A stretch of 15,363 bases of DNA from JAKJEP01 sp964580995 (GCA_964580995.1 CAZOMV010000124.1:1-15363), one strand, 5' to 3'; counted from the first letter of the stretch, positions 7,020 to 15,263 are shown. Notes: generated from the letters alone by a model not told the origin. Program-made: numbers and translations.

Positions 7020-8276
7020 ATGAAAAAATGGTTTATTCTCTTATTTATTATTGGATTGTTAGGTGCCGCGGCCACCTGGCGGATTTATCTGCTGGCCACG
7101 GAGAAGCCGGCGGAAAGCATCGACAAAATTCAGGAAAAATCCGGTATGCCGGTCCGGGTTTTCGAGGTCATCCAAAAGGACATCGAAAAAACCATCACTG
7201 TCAGCGGCTCGATCAAACCGTTTCAGGATATCTATGTTTCGCCCAAAGTGACCGAGAGAATCATGGCTTTCCACGCCGCGACGGGCCAGACCGTTCAGCA
7301 GGATCAGCCGCTGGTGACGCTGGACGATACCCTCAGCCAATTGAATCTGGAACAGGCGCAGGCCAGTCTGGCTCAGTCTCAGGAATTCCTGCGGCAATTG
7401 CAGAACGGCTCCCGGCCGGAGGAAATCGAGATTGCCCGCACCCGGATGGAAGAGGCCCAGGCCCGGTATGAGCTGCAGAATCTGGAGTACCAGCGGCAGA
7501 AACAGCTCTATCAGGAAGAGGCGACCACTCTCCAGAACCTGCAGGGAAGCGAGGCTGCCTTTGCCAGCGCCAAGGCCAATCGGGAGGGAGCGGCCGCCCA
7601 GTATGAGTTGACCAAAGCCGGGCCGCGCGAGGAAGAAATCAACATGGCCCGGATTCGGGTGGAGCTGGCGCAGGTGGCGGTGCGGCAGGCCGAGAAAAAT
7701 CTTGCCGACCATCATCTGCAGGCCCCCTTTGCCGGGGAGGTCTGCCTGCGGCTGCTGGATCCGGGCGATATTGCCGAGATGAACAAACCCATTTTTGAGC
7801 TGGTCGATATTCATCAGGTTTATCTCGATCTGGATGTATCCGAACTATACGTCCCCAAATTATCCCTCGGCCAGGCCGTCCGGATTGCGGTGGATGCCCT
7901 GCCGGAGAAACCCTATACCGGCACCATCGCGGAAATCAATCCGGTCGCCGATGCGACCGATCGTTCCTACGTCACTCGCATCCTGATCCCCAACGAGGAC
8001 CGCACCCTGCGGCCCGGCATGTTCGCCCGTGCCTATATCGCGGCCGGCAGGGTACCCGGCGCCTTGCTGGTTGCCAAAGACGCCGTGAAAAAGGATATCA
8101 ATCAGTATTATGTCCTGGCCGTGGATGAAAATAACGTGGTACAGAAAAAATTCATTACTCCCGGTGATAACCACGAAGAATTCGTGGAAGTGATCGAGGG
8201 ATTATCCGCCGGGGAAAAAGTGATTACCCTGAGTGTCAATATCGAGCCGGGGACCCGGATAATTATCGAACCCTGA
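7020..8276 (+). CDS. RND periplasmic adaptor (membrane fusion protein, HlyD/AcrA-like)
   Basis: The adaptor links the RND pump to the outer-membrane channel. The frame is open further upstream, but the ATG at 7020 is preferred. It follows the previous stop by one base, has GAGGAAA 9 bases upstream, and gives a clean N-terminal signal anchor (KKWFILLFIIGLLGAAATW). The resulting protein has 418 residues. Order of parts: a first lipoyl half (about 60-103), a long coiled-coil hairpin (about 105-230), the second lipoyl half (LQAPFAGEV near 233-241), then beta-barrel and membrane-proximal domains. The hairpin carries two copies of a GxRxEEI-type heptad segment (near 130-136 and 201-207), a longer hairpin than in AcrA. 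No cysteine lipobox is seen, so anchoring is probably through the N-terminal helix. Confidence 0.93.
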   Translation: MKKWFILLFIIGLLGAAATWRIYLLATEKPAESIDKIQEKSGMPVRVFEVIQKDIEKTITVSGSIKPFQDIYVSPKVTERIMAFHAATGQTVQQDQPLVTLDDTLSQLNLEQAQASLAQSQEFLRQLQNGSRPEEIEIARTRMEEAQARYELQNLEYQRQKQLYQEEATTLQNLQGSEAAFASAKANREGAAAQYELTKAGPREEEINMARIRVELAQVAVRQAEKNLADHHLQAPFAGEVCLRLLDPGDIAEMNKPIFELVDIHQVYLDLDVSELYVPKLSLGQAVRIAVDALPEKPYTGTIAEINPVADATDRSYVTRILIPNEDRTLRPGMFARAYIAAGRVPGALLVAKDAVKKDINQYYVLAVDENNVVQKKFITPGDNHEEFVEVIEGLSAGEKVITLSVNIEPGTRIIIEP

Positions 8277-8307
8277 CTCCTTCCCTGGAAAATAGAAAAA
8301 TCCTGCT

Positions 8308-11300
8308 ATGAATCTGATTAAACTATCTGTGCGGCGTCCGGTGCTGGTGGCGATGTTCATGTCCGCCCTGGTGGGGCTGGGTATATTCTGCTATATCCAA
8401 CTGCCGCTGGAACTTTTCCCGGATGTGGAATTTCCGATTGTCACCGTGGTCACGCGCTATGAAGGCGCCGGTCCGGAAGAAATCGAACAGCTCATCACCA
8501 AGGAGCTGGAAGAGGAAATCAGTACCGTCGAAGGCATCAAGCACCTCAACAGCATATCGCAGCAGGGGCTGAGCCTGGTGATGGCCGAGTTTTATCTGGA
8601 AACGGATGTGGATGTGGTGGCGGCGGATGTCCGGGCCAAAGTGGATGTCGTCCGGGAACGGCTGCCGGAGGACGCCGAAGATCCCATCACCCAGAAATTT
8701 GATTTCAATTCCCAGCCGATCCTGATTCTGTCGGTTTCCGCGCCCCGGTCCCTGCGGGAAGTGTTTTTTGTCGCGGACGAGCGGATCAAGGATCGCCTGG
8801 CGACCGTACCGGAGGTGGCTTCCGTCAATCTGATTGGGGGACAGGAACGGGAAATCCATGTTCTGGCCAGCCAGCAGCGGCTGCGGGCCTACGGCCTGAG
8901 CATTACCGATGTCCTGGCCGCCGTGGCCAGTGCCAACCTGGAAACGCCCGGCGGCCATATCCGCCAGAACAGCCGCGAATACAATATCCGGCTGCGGGGG
9001 AAATTTACCAGCCTGAAGGAAATCCGGGATCTGCGGATTCCCACCCGGCAGAACCAGAGCATCTACCTGCGCGATATAGCCGAAGTCCGCGATACTTATA
9101 AGGAAATGCGGGATCGGGTCCGTGCCGACGGGCAGGCCTGCGTGGGCATGACGATCCAGAAACGGGCCGGCGGCAATACGGTTGCCATTCATGAGGCCAT
9201 CCTGGAAAAAATCGAGGAACTCCGCAGCGTGCTGCCTCCCGATTTCCGTATTACGATTCAGGATGAACAAGCACCCTGGATTACCTCCGCCGTCGAAAAC
9301 GTCCGGGACGATATGACCTCCGGAATTATACTGGCTTCCATTGTTCTGTTCATTTTTTTGCATTCGTTCCGGAATGTCCTGATTATTTCTCTGGCCATAC
9401 CGATATCCGTTCTGGCTACTTTCATTATTATGTTTTTGGGGGGATTTACGCTCAATATGATGAGCCTGATGGGGCTGGCCATGACCACCGGCTTGCTCGT
9501 CGATAATGTGATTCTGGGTCTGGAAAATATGACCCGCTATCTGCATCTGGATTATTCGCCGGAGGAGGCGGCGGAAAAAGGCAGTACGGAAATCGCCCTG
9601 GCGGTGGCCTCCACGACTTTGGCGAATGTGGTGGTGTTTGTGCCCATTGCCTTTATGGGCGGAATCATCGGCCAGTTTTTCAAGGATCTGGGGCTGACGG
9701 CGACGATTTCCTCTGTGGTGTCTTTTTTCATTTCCTTTACGCTGGCGCCGATGATGGCGGCCAAACTGCTGACCAAAGCCAATACCACCCCCAAAGGCGC
9801 CGGCCCGATGGACCGGTTCGCCAGAGTTTTTGACCGGCAATTTGACGGTCTGAAAAATGTTTACGGATATGCTCTGCATTGGGTCCTGCACCATCGGGTC
9901 ATTACGCTGGGGATTGTTGTGATTTTATTTATCGGCTCCTTGAAGGTGGCCGGCTATATCGGTGGAGAATTTATCACGAATATGGATCAGGGGAAATTCA
10001 TTCTCACGGTGGAACTGCCCACGGGAACGCGCCTGGAGGAAACCGATCAGGCGGTACAGAAACTTGAAGCCGTGCTGCGGAATCCGGAAAACCTGCCCGA
10101 ACTGGTCGGCACCTATGCCAGCGTGGGGGCCATTACCGGTGAATCGATCGGCGGTTCCAGCCAGGCGGTCAATATCGCTCAAATTAATGTTACCTTAACG
10201 GATAAAACGCAGCGCAGCCAGAGCACCGAAGAGATCATGAATCGTCTGCGACCGGTCATTGCCGAGGCCAACATCCCCGGCGCCCGGATTAAACTACTGG
10301 AATCCGGGGGTGGCGGCGGGGCGGAAGCGGCCATTATGATGGATATCACCAGCGATAGTATGGACCACCTCAAAGCCTTTGCCGAAGAAGCTGTCGCCAT
10401 CATGAGCAATGAAGAATTGGTTCCCGGAGCGGTCGATATCGACACCAATTTTCGCCTGGGCCAGCCGGAAATCCGGATTATCCCCGACCGTGAAAAGTGC
10501 CGCGATGCCCAGGTGGACACCCGCTTCCTTTCCCAGGTGGTGGCGGCCACCTTTGAAGGGCTTCTGATTAGCGAATACCGCGAGGGTGCTTACAATTACG
10601 ATATCCGGGTCAAGGCGGATGAGAATTCCCGCAGACAACTGACCGATATCGCGGATTTGTCGATTATGAATTCTTCCGGCAAGCGCCTCCCTCTGCCCGA
10701 AATCGCCGAAATTGAATACACCACCGGCCCCTCCCAGCTCTTCCGCAAGGATCGTTTGAACCTGATTACCGTCAGTTGCGACAACAGCAGCCGCAGCCCG
10801 GCGGAAATCGTGCGGGACATCGAAAAAAATATGGTCCCGCTTTTGGCCAAATATCCCGATTGCCATATTTTTTTCGCCGGCAGCATCGAAATGATGGAGG
10901 AAAGCTTTGGACGGTTATTTGTGGCGTTGGTGATGGCGGTGTGTTTAACCTACATGGTATTGGCAGCTTTACTGGAATCGTTCCTCCAGCCGTTGATTAT
11001 CATGTTCGCGGTGCCGCTGAGCCTGATCGGGGTTTTTGCCGGCTTGTTCCTGACCGGCGGCACGTTCTCGATTTTTTCCATCATGTCGCTGGTGATTCTG
11101 GTCGGCATGGTGATTAATAACAGCATCATCGTCATCGATTATATCAACATTTTACGCCGTGAGGGCAATTTGCGGCTGGATGCCATTGTCGAGGCCGGCA
11201 CGACCCGCCTGCGCCCGATTATCATGGCCAATCTTACCTCCATCGTCTCGCTGCTGCCACTGGCCCTGGGGATGGGCTGGGGCGGTGAAATGCGAGCCCC

Positions 11301-11451
11301 GATGGCGATGGTCCAGATCGGCGGTCTGGTCGTCGGCGGCTGGCTGGGGCTTCTGATCGTGCCGGTGGTTTATACGCTCAACGACGATTTCATCCATTTT
11401 CTTAAACGCAAGTTCCACAGGAACCAACATGATTCAACCGCAGCGAATTAA
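8308..11451 (+). CDS. RND efflux pump, hydrophobe/amphiphile (HAE) type inner-membrane transporter
   Basis: A 1047-residue proton-driven exporter of AcrB size with 12 expected membrane helices and two large periplasmic loops. Family marks include the N-terminal SVRRPVLVAMFMSALVGLG helix, the PLELFPDVEFPIV segment and TM4 with GLLVDNVILGLEN. The proton-relay Asp is at 399, but the second Asp of AcrB (407/408 pair) is Asn400. In TM10 the segment VGMVINNSIIVIDYIN (about 932-947) has Ile936 where AcrB has its relay Lys. VDN/VNN variants occur in many HAE-like pumps, so the pump is probably functional. The gene follows the adaptor by 31 bp with only a weak ribosome site. Its 3' end overlaps the photolyase start by 23 bp. 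The substrate is not predictable; organic compounds are likelier than metals because CzcA-type signatures are lacking. Confidence 0.96.
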   Translation: MNLIKLSVRRPVLVAMFMSALVGLGIFCYIQLPLELFPDVEFPIVTVVTRYEGAGPEEIEQLITKELEEEISTVEGIKHLNSISQQGLSLVMAEFYLETDVDVVAADVRAKVDVVRERLPEDAEDPITQKFDFNSQPILILSVSAPRSLREVFFVADERIKDRLATVPEVASVNLIGGQEREIHVLASQQRLRAYGLSITDVLAAVASANLETPGGHIRQNSREYNIRLRGKFTSLKEIRDLRIPTRQNQSIYLRDIAEVRDTYKEMRDRVRADGQACVGMTIQKRAGGNTVAIHEAILEKIEELRSVLPPDFRITIQDEQAPWITSAVENVRDDMTSGIILASIVLFIFLHSFRNVLIISLAIPISVLATFIIMFLGGFTLNMMSLMGLAMTTGLLVDNVILGLENMTRYLHLDYSPEEAAEKGSTEIALAVASTTLANVVVFVPIAFMGGIIGQFFKDLGLTATISSVVSFFISFTLAPMMAAKLLTKANTTPKGAGPMDRFARVFDRQFDGLKNVYGYALHWVLHHRVITLGIVVILFIGSLKVAGYIGGEFITNMDQGKFILTVELPTGTRLEETDQAVQKLEAVLRNPENLPELVGTYASVGAITGESIGGSSQAVNIAQINVTLTDKTQRSQSTEEIMNRLRPVIAEANIPGARIKLLESGGGGGAEAAIMMDITSDSMDHLKAFAEEAVAIMSNEELVPGAVDIDTNFRLGQPEIRIIPDREKCRDAQVDTRFLSQVVAATFEGLLISEYREGAYNYDIRVKADENSRRQLTDIADLSIMNSSGKRLPLPEIAEIEYTTGPSQLFRKDRLNLITVSCDNSSRSPAEIVRDIEKNMVPLLAKYPDCHIFFAGSIEMMEESFGRLFVALVMAVCLTYMVLAALLESFLQPLIIMFAVPLSLIGVFAGLFLTGGTFSIFSIMSLVILVGMVINNSIIVIDYINILRREGNLRLDAIVEAGTTRLRPIIMANLTSIVSLLPLALGMGWGGEMRAPMAMVQIGGLVVGGWLGLLIVPVVYTLNDDFIHFLKRKFHRNQHDSTAAN

Positions 11452-12811
11452 GCCGCTGAATCACAAAAGCATTCAGAATGGCCGCTTCGTTCTGTACTGG
11501 ATGCAGGCCGCCCAGCGGGCCGAGTATAACCACGCCCTGGAATACGCCATTCTCCGGGCCAATGAACTAAAAAAGCCGGTGCTGGTGTTTTTCGGGATTA
11601 CCGAAGCGTATCCTTCCGCCAACCTGCGGCATTATTATTTTATGCTGGAGGGGTTGCGGGAAACGCAGGAGGCACTGGCCGAGCGGGATATCCCGCTGCT
11701 GATCCAGCGGATTGCACCGGAAACCGGCGTTGGCCGCCTGGCTAAAGATGCCTGTCTGGTGGTAACGGACGGCGGTTATCTGGCTCCGCAGCGGAAATGG
11801 CGGCAAGCCGTGGCCCGAAACATAGATTGTCCCCTGATTCAGGTGGAAACCGATTGCATCGTTCCTGTTGCCTGTGCTTCCGGCAGGGAAGAATATTCCG
11901 CCGCCACCATTCGGCCCAAAATCCACAAACAACTGGACTATTTTCTAAAACCCCTGCCTCGGGTCAGCCCGAAACATCATCTATCCCCAAATGAGTACGA
12001 GTGTTTTGATATACAGGATATCGACCGGGCGATTTCCCGCCTGGCAATTGATCGGGCGGTGGGCCGGACGGATTTCTTTCGGGGCGGTGCCCGGCAGGCC
12101 CGGCAGCATTTGCATGATTTTCTCCAATACAAGCTGGACCATTATGCCTTGCGGAAAAACGATCCCACTCTCGACGGCCTGTCCAACCTGAGTCCCTATC
12201 TGCATTTTGGCCAGATATCCCCGCTGTATGTTGCCCTGCAGGTCCGCAAGACGAAAAGCCCCGGCGCGGAGACCTTTCTGGAAGAATTAATCGTGAGACG
12301 GGAACTGGCGATCAATTTTGTCTATACCAATCCGCAGTATCTTTCCTTACGCTGTCTGCCCGCCTGGGCTAAGGGGACACTGCGGTCGCATCAGACGGAT
12401 CGGCGGGAGTATGTTTATAGCCGGCAGCAGTTTGAATCAGCCCAGACACATGATCCATATTGGAACACCGCCCAGCAGGAAATGATGCTGACCGGCAAGA
12501 TGCACGGTTATATGCGGATGTACTGGGGCAAAAAAATATTGGAGTGGAGCCGCTCCCCTCAGACGGCTTATAAAATCGCGGTTTATCTAAATGATAAATA
12601 TGAACTGGACGGCCGGGACGCCAACGGTTATGCGGGCGTCGCCTGGTGCTTCGGCAAGCACGACCGGCCGTGGCAGAATCGGCCCGTTTTCGGCATGATC
12701 CGCTACATGAATGATAAGGGGCTGCTGCGGAAGTTTGATGCGGATGGCTATGTGGAAAGAATCAACCAACTGGCCGGTAAATGCAATCCCTGGGAAGAAG
12801 AGAGCCGTTAG
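11429..12811 (+). CDS. phr: Class II CPD photolyase (deoxyribodipyrimidine photolyase)
   Basis: This 460-residue flavoprotein uses blue light to split cyclobutane pyrimidine dimers. Class II marks are clear: the N-terminal VLYWMQAAQRAEYNHALEYA Rossmann segment (21-40), LSNLSPYLHFGQISP (251-265), EELIVRRELAINFVY (285-299), and the FAD/DNA region with WNTAQQEMMLTGKMHGYMRM (345-364) and LDGRDANGYAGVAWCFGKHD (393-412). Length is typical, and the protein looks intact. The ATG lies inside the last codons of the RND gene, with AGGA 6 bases upstream, so it is translated with the efflux operon. That context is unusual for a DNA repair gene and suggests shared transcription from the TetR-controlled promoter unless an internal promoter exists. 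Its TAG overlaps the stop of the convergent phosphatase gene. Confidence 0.96.
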   Translation: MIQPQRIKPLNHKSIQNGRFVLYWMQAAQRAEYNHALEYAILRANELKKPVLVFFGITEAYPSANLRHYYFMLEGLRETQEALAERDIPLLIQRIAPETGVGRLAKDACLVVTDGGYLAPQRKWRQAVARNIDCPLIQVETDCIVPVACASGREEYSAATIRPKIHKQLDYFLKPLPRVSPKHHLSPNEYECFDIQDIDRAISRLAIDRAVGRTDFFRGGARQARQHLHDFLQYKLDHYALRKNDPTLDGLSNLSPYLHFGQISPLYVALQVRKTKSPGAETFLEELIVRRELAINFVYTNPQYLSLRCLPAWAKGTLRSHQTDRREYVYSRQQFESAQTHDPYWNTAQQEMMLTGKMHGYMRMYWGKKILEWSRSPQTAYKIAVYLNDKYELDGRDANGYAGVAWCFGKHDRPWQNRPVFGMIRYMNDKGLLRKFDADGYVERINQLAGKCNPWEEESR

Positions 12812-14064
12812 AGTTTTTTAATGATGATGGCGGTCAGGTCGTCACCCTGGTGGGTTTCGGCGAAATCCTCGACGGCCTGCCGGATGAAGCTGAGAATATG
12901 TTCAGCGGAACGCTCTTTGTGTTTTTTTATGATTTCGATCATGCGAGTGGTGCCGAATAATTCCCCGTTTTTCTGGGCCCACTCGTAAAACCCATCGGTC
13001 AGCATGACAAACAGGTCGTTTTTCTGCATGGCCAGTTGATTGACGGGAATGGGCGGCATTTCTTCGATGATTCCGACCGGAATCCCATCCGCTCCCAGCA
13101 CCTCCACGGAATCCGTTTCCGCCCGGAACCACAGCAGCGGACCCTGACCAGCACTGCAATACTCTAACTGTCCCTTGTTGCCATCGACCAGGGCCGTGCA
13201 TGCCGTCACAAAACGATTGCCGGGTATATCCGCGGTTATCAAACGATTCACCTGCTGCATCACCCGGTCAATGGGATCCCCCAGGCTGCTCAAGGCCCGC
13301 AGCATGGCGCGGGTGGCGCACGAAATAAGGGCCGGACCTACCCCATGCCCGCTTACGTCGCCGAACGTAACGATCAGACGATTATTTCCCAGCTCGATAA
13401 AATCACAAAAATCTCCGCCGATGGCATCGCAGGGCCGGTTCCAGCAGGTAATATCGAATCCCGCTAGCTGGGGTGCTTCACTGGGGAGCAGTTTTTCCTG
13501 TATCTCGCCGGCAATTTGCAGGGATTGTTCGAGTCGTTGTTTCTCCAAAAACTCCTTGAGCAGATGAGCACGCTGCAAGGCGACCCCGGCCTGGGCCGAC
13601 AGACCCATCGCCAGGGCGATATCACCAGAGTTAAAAGAACCTTGCCGTTTATTAAGGACCTGAAGCACTCCTACCAGTTGGCTGTTATAATCGGTTAAGG
13701 GGCAGGCCAGGATGTTTCGGGTACGATACCCTGTTTTCTGGTCCACGGACCGGTTAAACCGGTCATCGGCATAGGCATCGGGTACATTCACGATCTCCAG
13801 AGTTTGGGCCGCCGCCCCAGCGATGCCGGTATGGACCGGAATCCGCAGCTCGCCGGTCCCCTCCGCGATCCGGCTATATAATTCCTGCCGGGCCTGGTCA
13901 TACAGGAACAAGGTGGCCCGCTCGGCATTCAGCAGTTCCATGGAGTAATCCACCACCATTTTCAGAAGCGTATCCAGATCGCAGGTCGCACCTAAAGCCC
14001 GTGCCATTCCCAACAGGGCCTGGGTGTCTTTACGGGTATCTCTTGCAATTTCCGGACTTTTCAT
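12808..14064 (-). CDS. GAF-domain PP2C-type serine/threonine phosphatase (RsbU/SpoIIE-like)
   Basis: A 418-residue cytosolic sensor phosphatase. Residues about 28-166 are a GAF domain (TLLKMVVDYSMELLNAERATLF through VLQVLNKRQG to ALAMGLSAQAGVALQ), a small-molecule or redox sensing module. A helical linker (167-200, ending EIQEKLLPSEAP) leads to a PP2C-like SpoIIE domain. Its metal-binding acidic residues are all visible: GGDF with Asp218, GDVSGHG with Asp236, LTDGFYEW with Asp357 and GDDLTAI with Asp408/409. Such enzymes often dephosphorylate anti-sigma-antagonist proteins in partner-switching pathways. No STAS protein or anti-sigma kinase is visible in the window, so its target is unknown. 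The gene is convergent with the photolyase gene and divergent from the next small gene. Confidence 0.95.
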   Translation of the reverse strand: MKSPEIARDTRKDTQALLGMARALGATCDLDTLLKMVVDYSMELLNAERATLFLYDQARQELYSRIAEGTGELRIPVHTGIAGAAAQTLEIVNVPDAYADDRFNRSVDQKTGYRTRNILACPLTDYNSQLVGVLQVLNKRQGSFNSGDIALAMGLSAQAGVALQRAHLLKEFLEKQRLEQSLQIAGEIQEKLLPSEAPQLAGFDITCWNRPCDAIGGDFCDFIELGNNRLIVTFGDVSGHGVGPALISCATRAMLRALSSLGDPIDRVMQQVNRLITADIPGNRFVTACTALVDGNKGQLEYCSAGQGPLLWFRAETDSVEVLGADGIPVGIIEEMPPIPVNQLAMQKNDLFVMLTDGFYEWAQKNGELFGTTRMIEIIKKHKERSAEHILSFIRQAVEDFAETHQGDDLTAIIIKKL

Positions 14065-14100
14065 GATCTGCTCGAACGAACCAAATAAATCTCAAACCTG

Positions 14101-14106
14101 TATAAT
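14101..14106 (+). promoter_or_regulatory. Candidate -10 box for the small membrane protein gene
   Basis: A perfect TATAAT, directly preceded by TG, lies about 70 bases upstream of the ATG at 14174. No convincing -35 box is found at 16-18 bases (GAACCA is the best). Position between two divergent genes supports the call. Confidence 0.4.
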
Positions 14107-14130
14107 CGCTGGTATTACCTGTTTCGTCAA
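14102..14130 (-). promoter_or_regulatory. Weak candidate promoter for the GAF-PP2C phosphatase gene
   Basis: On the minus strand TTGACG (14125-14130) is followed after 17 bases by GATTAT (14102-14107), only four of six consensus -10 bases. It overlaps the opposite-strand TATAAT, so the two divergent promoters would compete. Pattern evidence only. Confidence 0.28.
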
Positions 14131-14173
14131 TCATTTTTAAGAATTAGGCCCCAATTTTCCGATAACTCCTGAT

Positions 14174-14725
14174 ATGGAAAAGCGATATAATCCATTTCAA
14201 TCCAGGCCCCGGGTGTCCGTCGCCCCCAAAAAGCTGGTTTATCAAAAACTGGTTCCCCCAAAACCGCCCAAAAAGCGGATCTTATCCTATCTGGTTCTTG
14301 GCGCCGTGGTATCTTTGTTCCTTTTCGTTGTTTTGGGGAGCAAATCCTGGTTCCCCTGGATGCCGGAACTTCGAAATTGGGGCATCGCATCCAAACCCGT
14401 CGCCAAAACCAACGAAATTACTCTTTGTTCTGATATGACTACCATGTGCTCTACGGGGAAAAATCAGTACTATATCACTGCCAGCATTTTTGCCAAAGCT
14501 GGGAAAGATCAGAAAGATCAGCTCCAGGCCATGGTCAATGATCACAACGGTCAAATCAAGGACTGTATCCGATCCAGTATAGCCTCCTTATCGCCCCAAA
14601 ATATTCACGATCCCCACCTCAAAACCCTGAAAACTGAGCTGAAATCCAGCCTGGACCGGATCGTCGGGCCCGACATGGTTGATTCTATCCTGATTCCGGA
14701 ATGGCAGGCTGAGCCGGTTCGATAA
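14174..14725 (+). CDS. Membrane-anchored hypothetical protein, possibly FliL-like
   Basis: A 183-residue protein with a basic, Pro/Lys-rich N-terminal cytosolic segment (residues 1-35, ending PPKPPKKR), one membrane helix (about 36-55) and a periplasmic domain. The C-terminal half (YITASIFAKAG at about 100, then DCIRSSIASLS, then LKTELKSSLDRIVG and VDSILIPEW) follows the layout of FliL: a strand, a helix with an Ile-rich 'ird-il-sl' segment, a helix with 'lk-el-in', and a final strand ending near an aromatic residue. FliL is associated with the flagellar stator. No other flagellar gene is in view and identity is low by eye, so this is a fold-level suggestion. Two cysteines (85, 92) sit just after the membrane segment. 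No clear Shine-Dalgarno precedes the ATG. Confidence 0.7.
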   Translation: MEKRYNPFQSRPRVSVAPKKLVYQKLVPPKPPKKRILSYLVLGAVVSLFLFVVLGSKSWFPWMPELRNWGIASKPVAKTNEITLCSDMTTMCSTGKNQYYITASIFAKAGKDQKDQLQAMVNDHNGQIKDCIRSSIASLSPQNIHDPHLKTLKTELKSSLDRIVGPDMVDSILIPEWQAEPVR

Positions 14726-14730
14726 GTACC

Positions 14731-14980
14731 AGCCCGCATATTTCACAGGCTTTCGGTTTTCAGCGGTCTTTCTGCCCGCCTTCCTCGTTCTTGTCGCTAT
14801 CTGTCCTCGACATATAGACTTATATGCCTGTGGCAGATAGCTCCTGCGGCCTCGAAGGCAGACAAAAATTCGCGATGAAAACAGACTGTCGAGGTGGGCG
14901 AAGCGAAAAATATTCCATAAGACATACTGAATAATGGAGTTAGGATACTATGTGTCAAAATTCCGTGAAATATGCGGGCT
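14731..14980. mobile_element. MITE-like element with perfect 16-bp terminal inverted repeats
   Basis: AGCCCGCATATTTCAC (14731-14746) is repeated exactly as its reverse complement at 14965-14980, bounding 250 bp without a convincing gene. Inside, 14754-14884 folds as a long imperfect palindrome (described separately). The flanks are similar (TACC before, AACC after) but do not form a clean target-site duplication. Size, terminal repeats, lack of coding capacity and location between a gene end and a tRNA suit a non-autonomous transposable element. The family cannot be named without a database. Confidence 0.55.
14754..14884. repeat. Long imperfect hairpin inside the inverted-repeat element
   Basis: Nested matched arms share a centre near 14818.5: CATATA-GACT-TATATG (14811-14826) as the tip, GCTATCTG with CAGATAGC (14796-14803 and 14834-14841), GCCTTC with GAAGGC, and GTTTTCA with TGAAAAC (14756-14762 and 14876-14882). 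Transcribed RNA could form a stem-loop of about 130 nucleotides. It may act as a terminator or RNA-stability element for the upstream small gene, though no U-run follows. Confidence 0.55.
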
Positions 14981-15019
14981 AACCGTTCCCTCCATTCTGC
15001 TGCCTGCCCAATAAAAATG

Positions 15020-15049
15020 CTGGCATGGAAGCTCGTAATCCCTTATGAT
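15020..15049 (+). promoter_or_regulatory. Candidate promoter of the tRNA-Ser gene
   Basis: CTGGCA (15020-15025), an 18-base spacer and TATGAT (15044-15049) would start transcription at about 15056, a few bases before the tRNA. The -10 is good and the -35 is weak. Confidence 0.4.
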
Positions 15050-15059
15050 TCAGATACCC

Positions 15060-15144
15060 GGATGAGTGGCCGAGTGGTTTAAGGCGACGGTCTTGAAAAC
15101 CGTTTTACCGAAAGGTAACGGGGGTTCGAATCCCTCCTCATCCG
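15060..15144 (+). tRNA. tRNA-Ser (anticodon UGA)
   Basis: The cloverleaf can be read by eye. Acceptor arms are GGATGAG and CTCATCC, with discriminator G at 15144. The anticodon stem ACGGT/ACCGT encloses loop CTTGAAA, giving anticodon TGA. A long variable arm (TTACC-GAAA-GGTAA) marks a class II tRNA, and the T loop is TTCGAAT. The 3' CCA is not encoded. The anticodon is UGA rather than UCA, so it is serine, not selenocysteine. Confidence 0.97.
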
Positions 15145-15179
15145 TTTCGGAATAAATTCTTTCGGCTGGCGCTCGGGGT

Positions 15180-15263
15180 GTAAGTCGTTATTTTTGGTTT
15201 TGGGAAATTGTCGTAAGTCTTTATTTTGAGTTTTTGGAAATTGATGTAAGTGCTTATTTTACG
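15180..15263. repeat. 33-bp-period tandem repeat, about 2.5 copies
   Basis: GTAAGT recurs at 15180, 15213 and 15246, exactly 33 bases apart, each time followed by TTATTTT. The first two full units agree at 27 of 33 positions, including a shared GGAAATTG near the end; the third keeps only about the first 18 bases. There are no unique spacers, so this is a degenerate tandem array rather than CRISPR. It is AT-rich and directly downstream of the tRNA gene. Confidence 0.7.

Noticed and set aside
8323..9894. A 523-codon minus-strand open frame inside the RND gene
   Set aside because: It is antisense to a well-supported pump gene, with low-complexity His/Gly/Gln-rich translation and no family features.
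15060..15144. Possible selenocysteine tRNA because of the long variable arm
   Set aside because: The anticodon is TGA, not TCA, and the acceptor and T stems have normal class II serine lengths.
15145..15170. Intrinsic terminator after the tRNA
   Set aside because: Only very short inverted repeats (CCG-TTT-CGG and GAAT-AA-ATTC) are seen with three T residues, too weak to call.
15180..15263. Possible CRISPR array
   Set aside because: Units follow each other directly with 33-base period and no unique spacers, and no cas gene is in the window.
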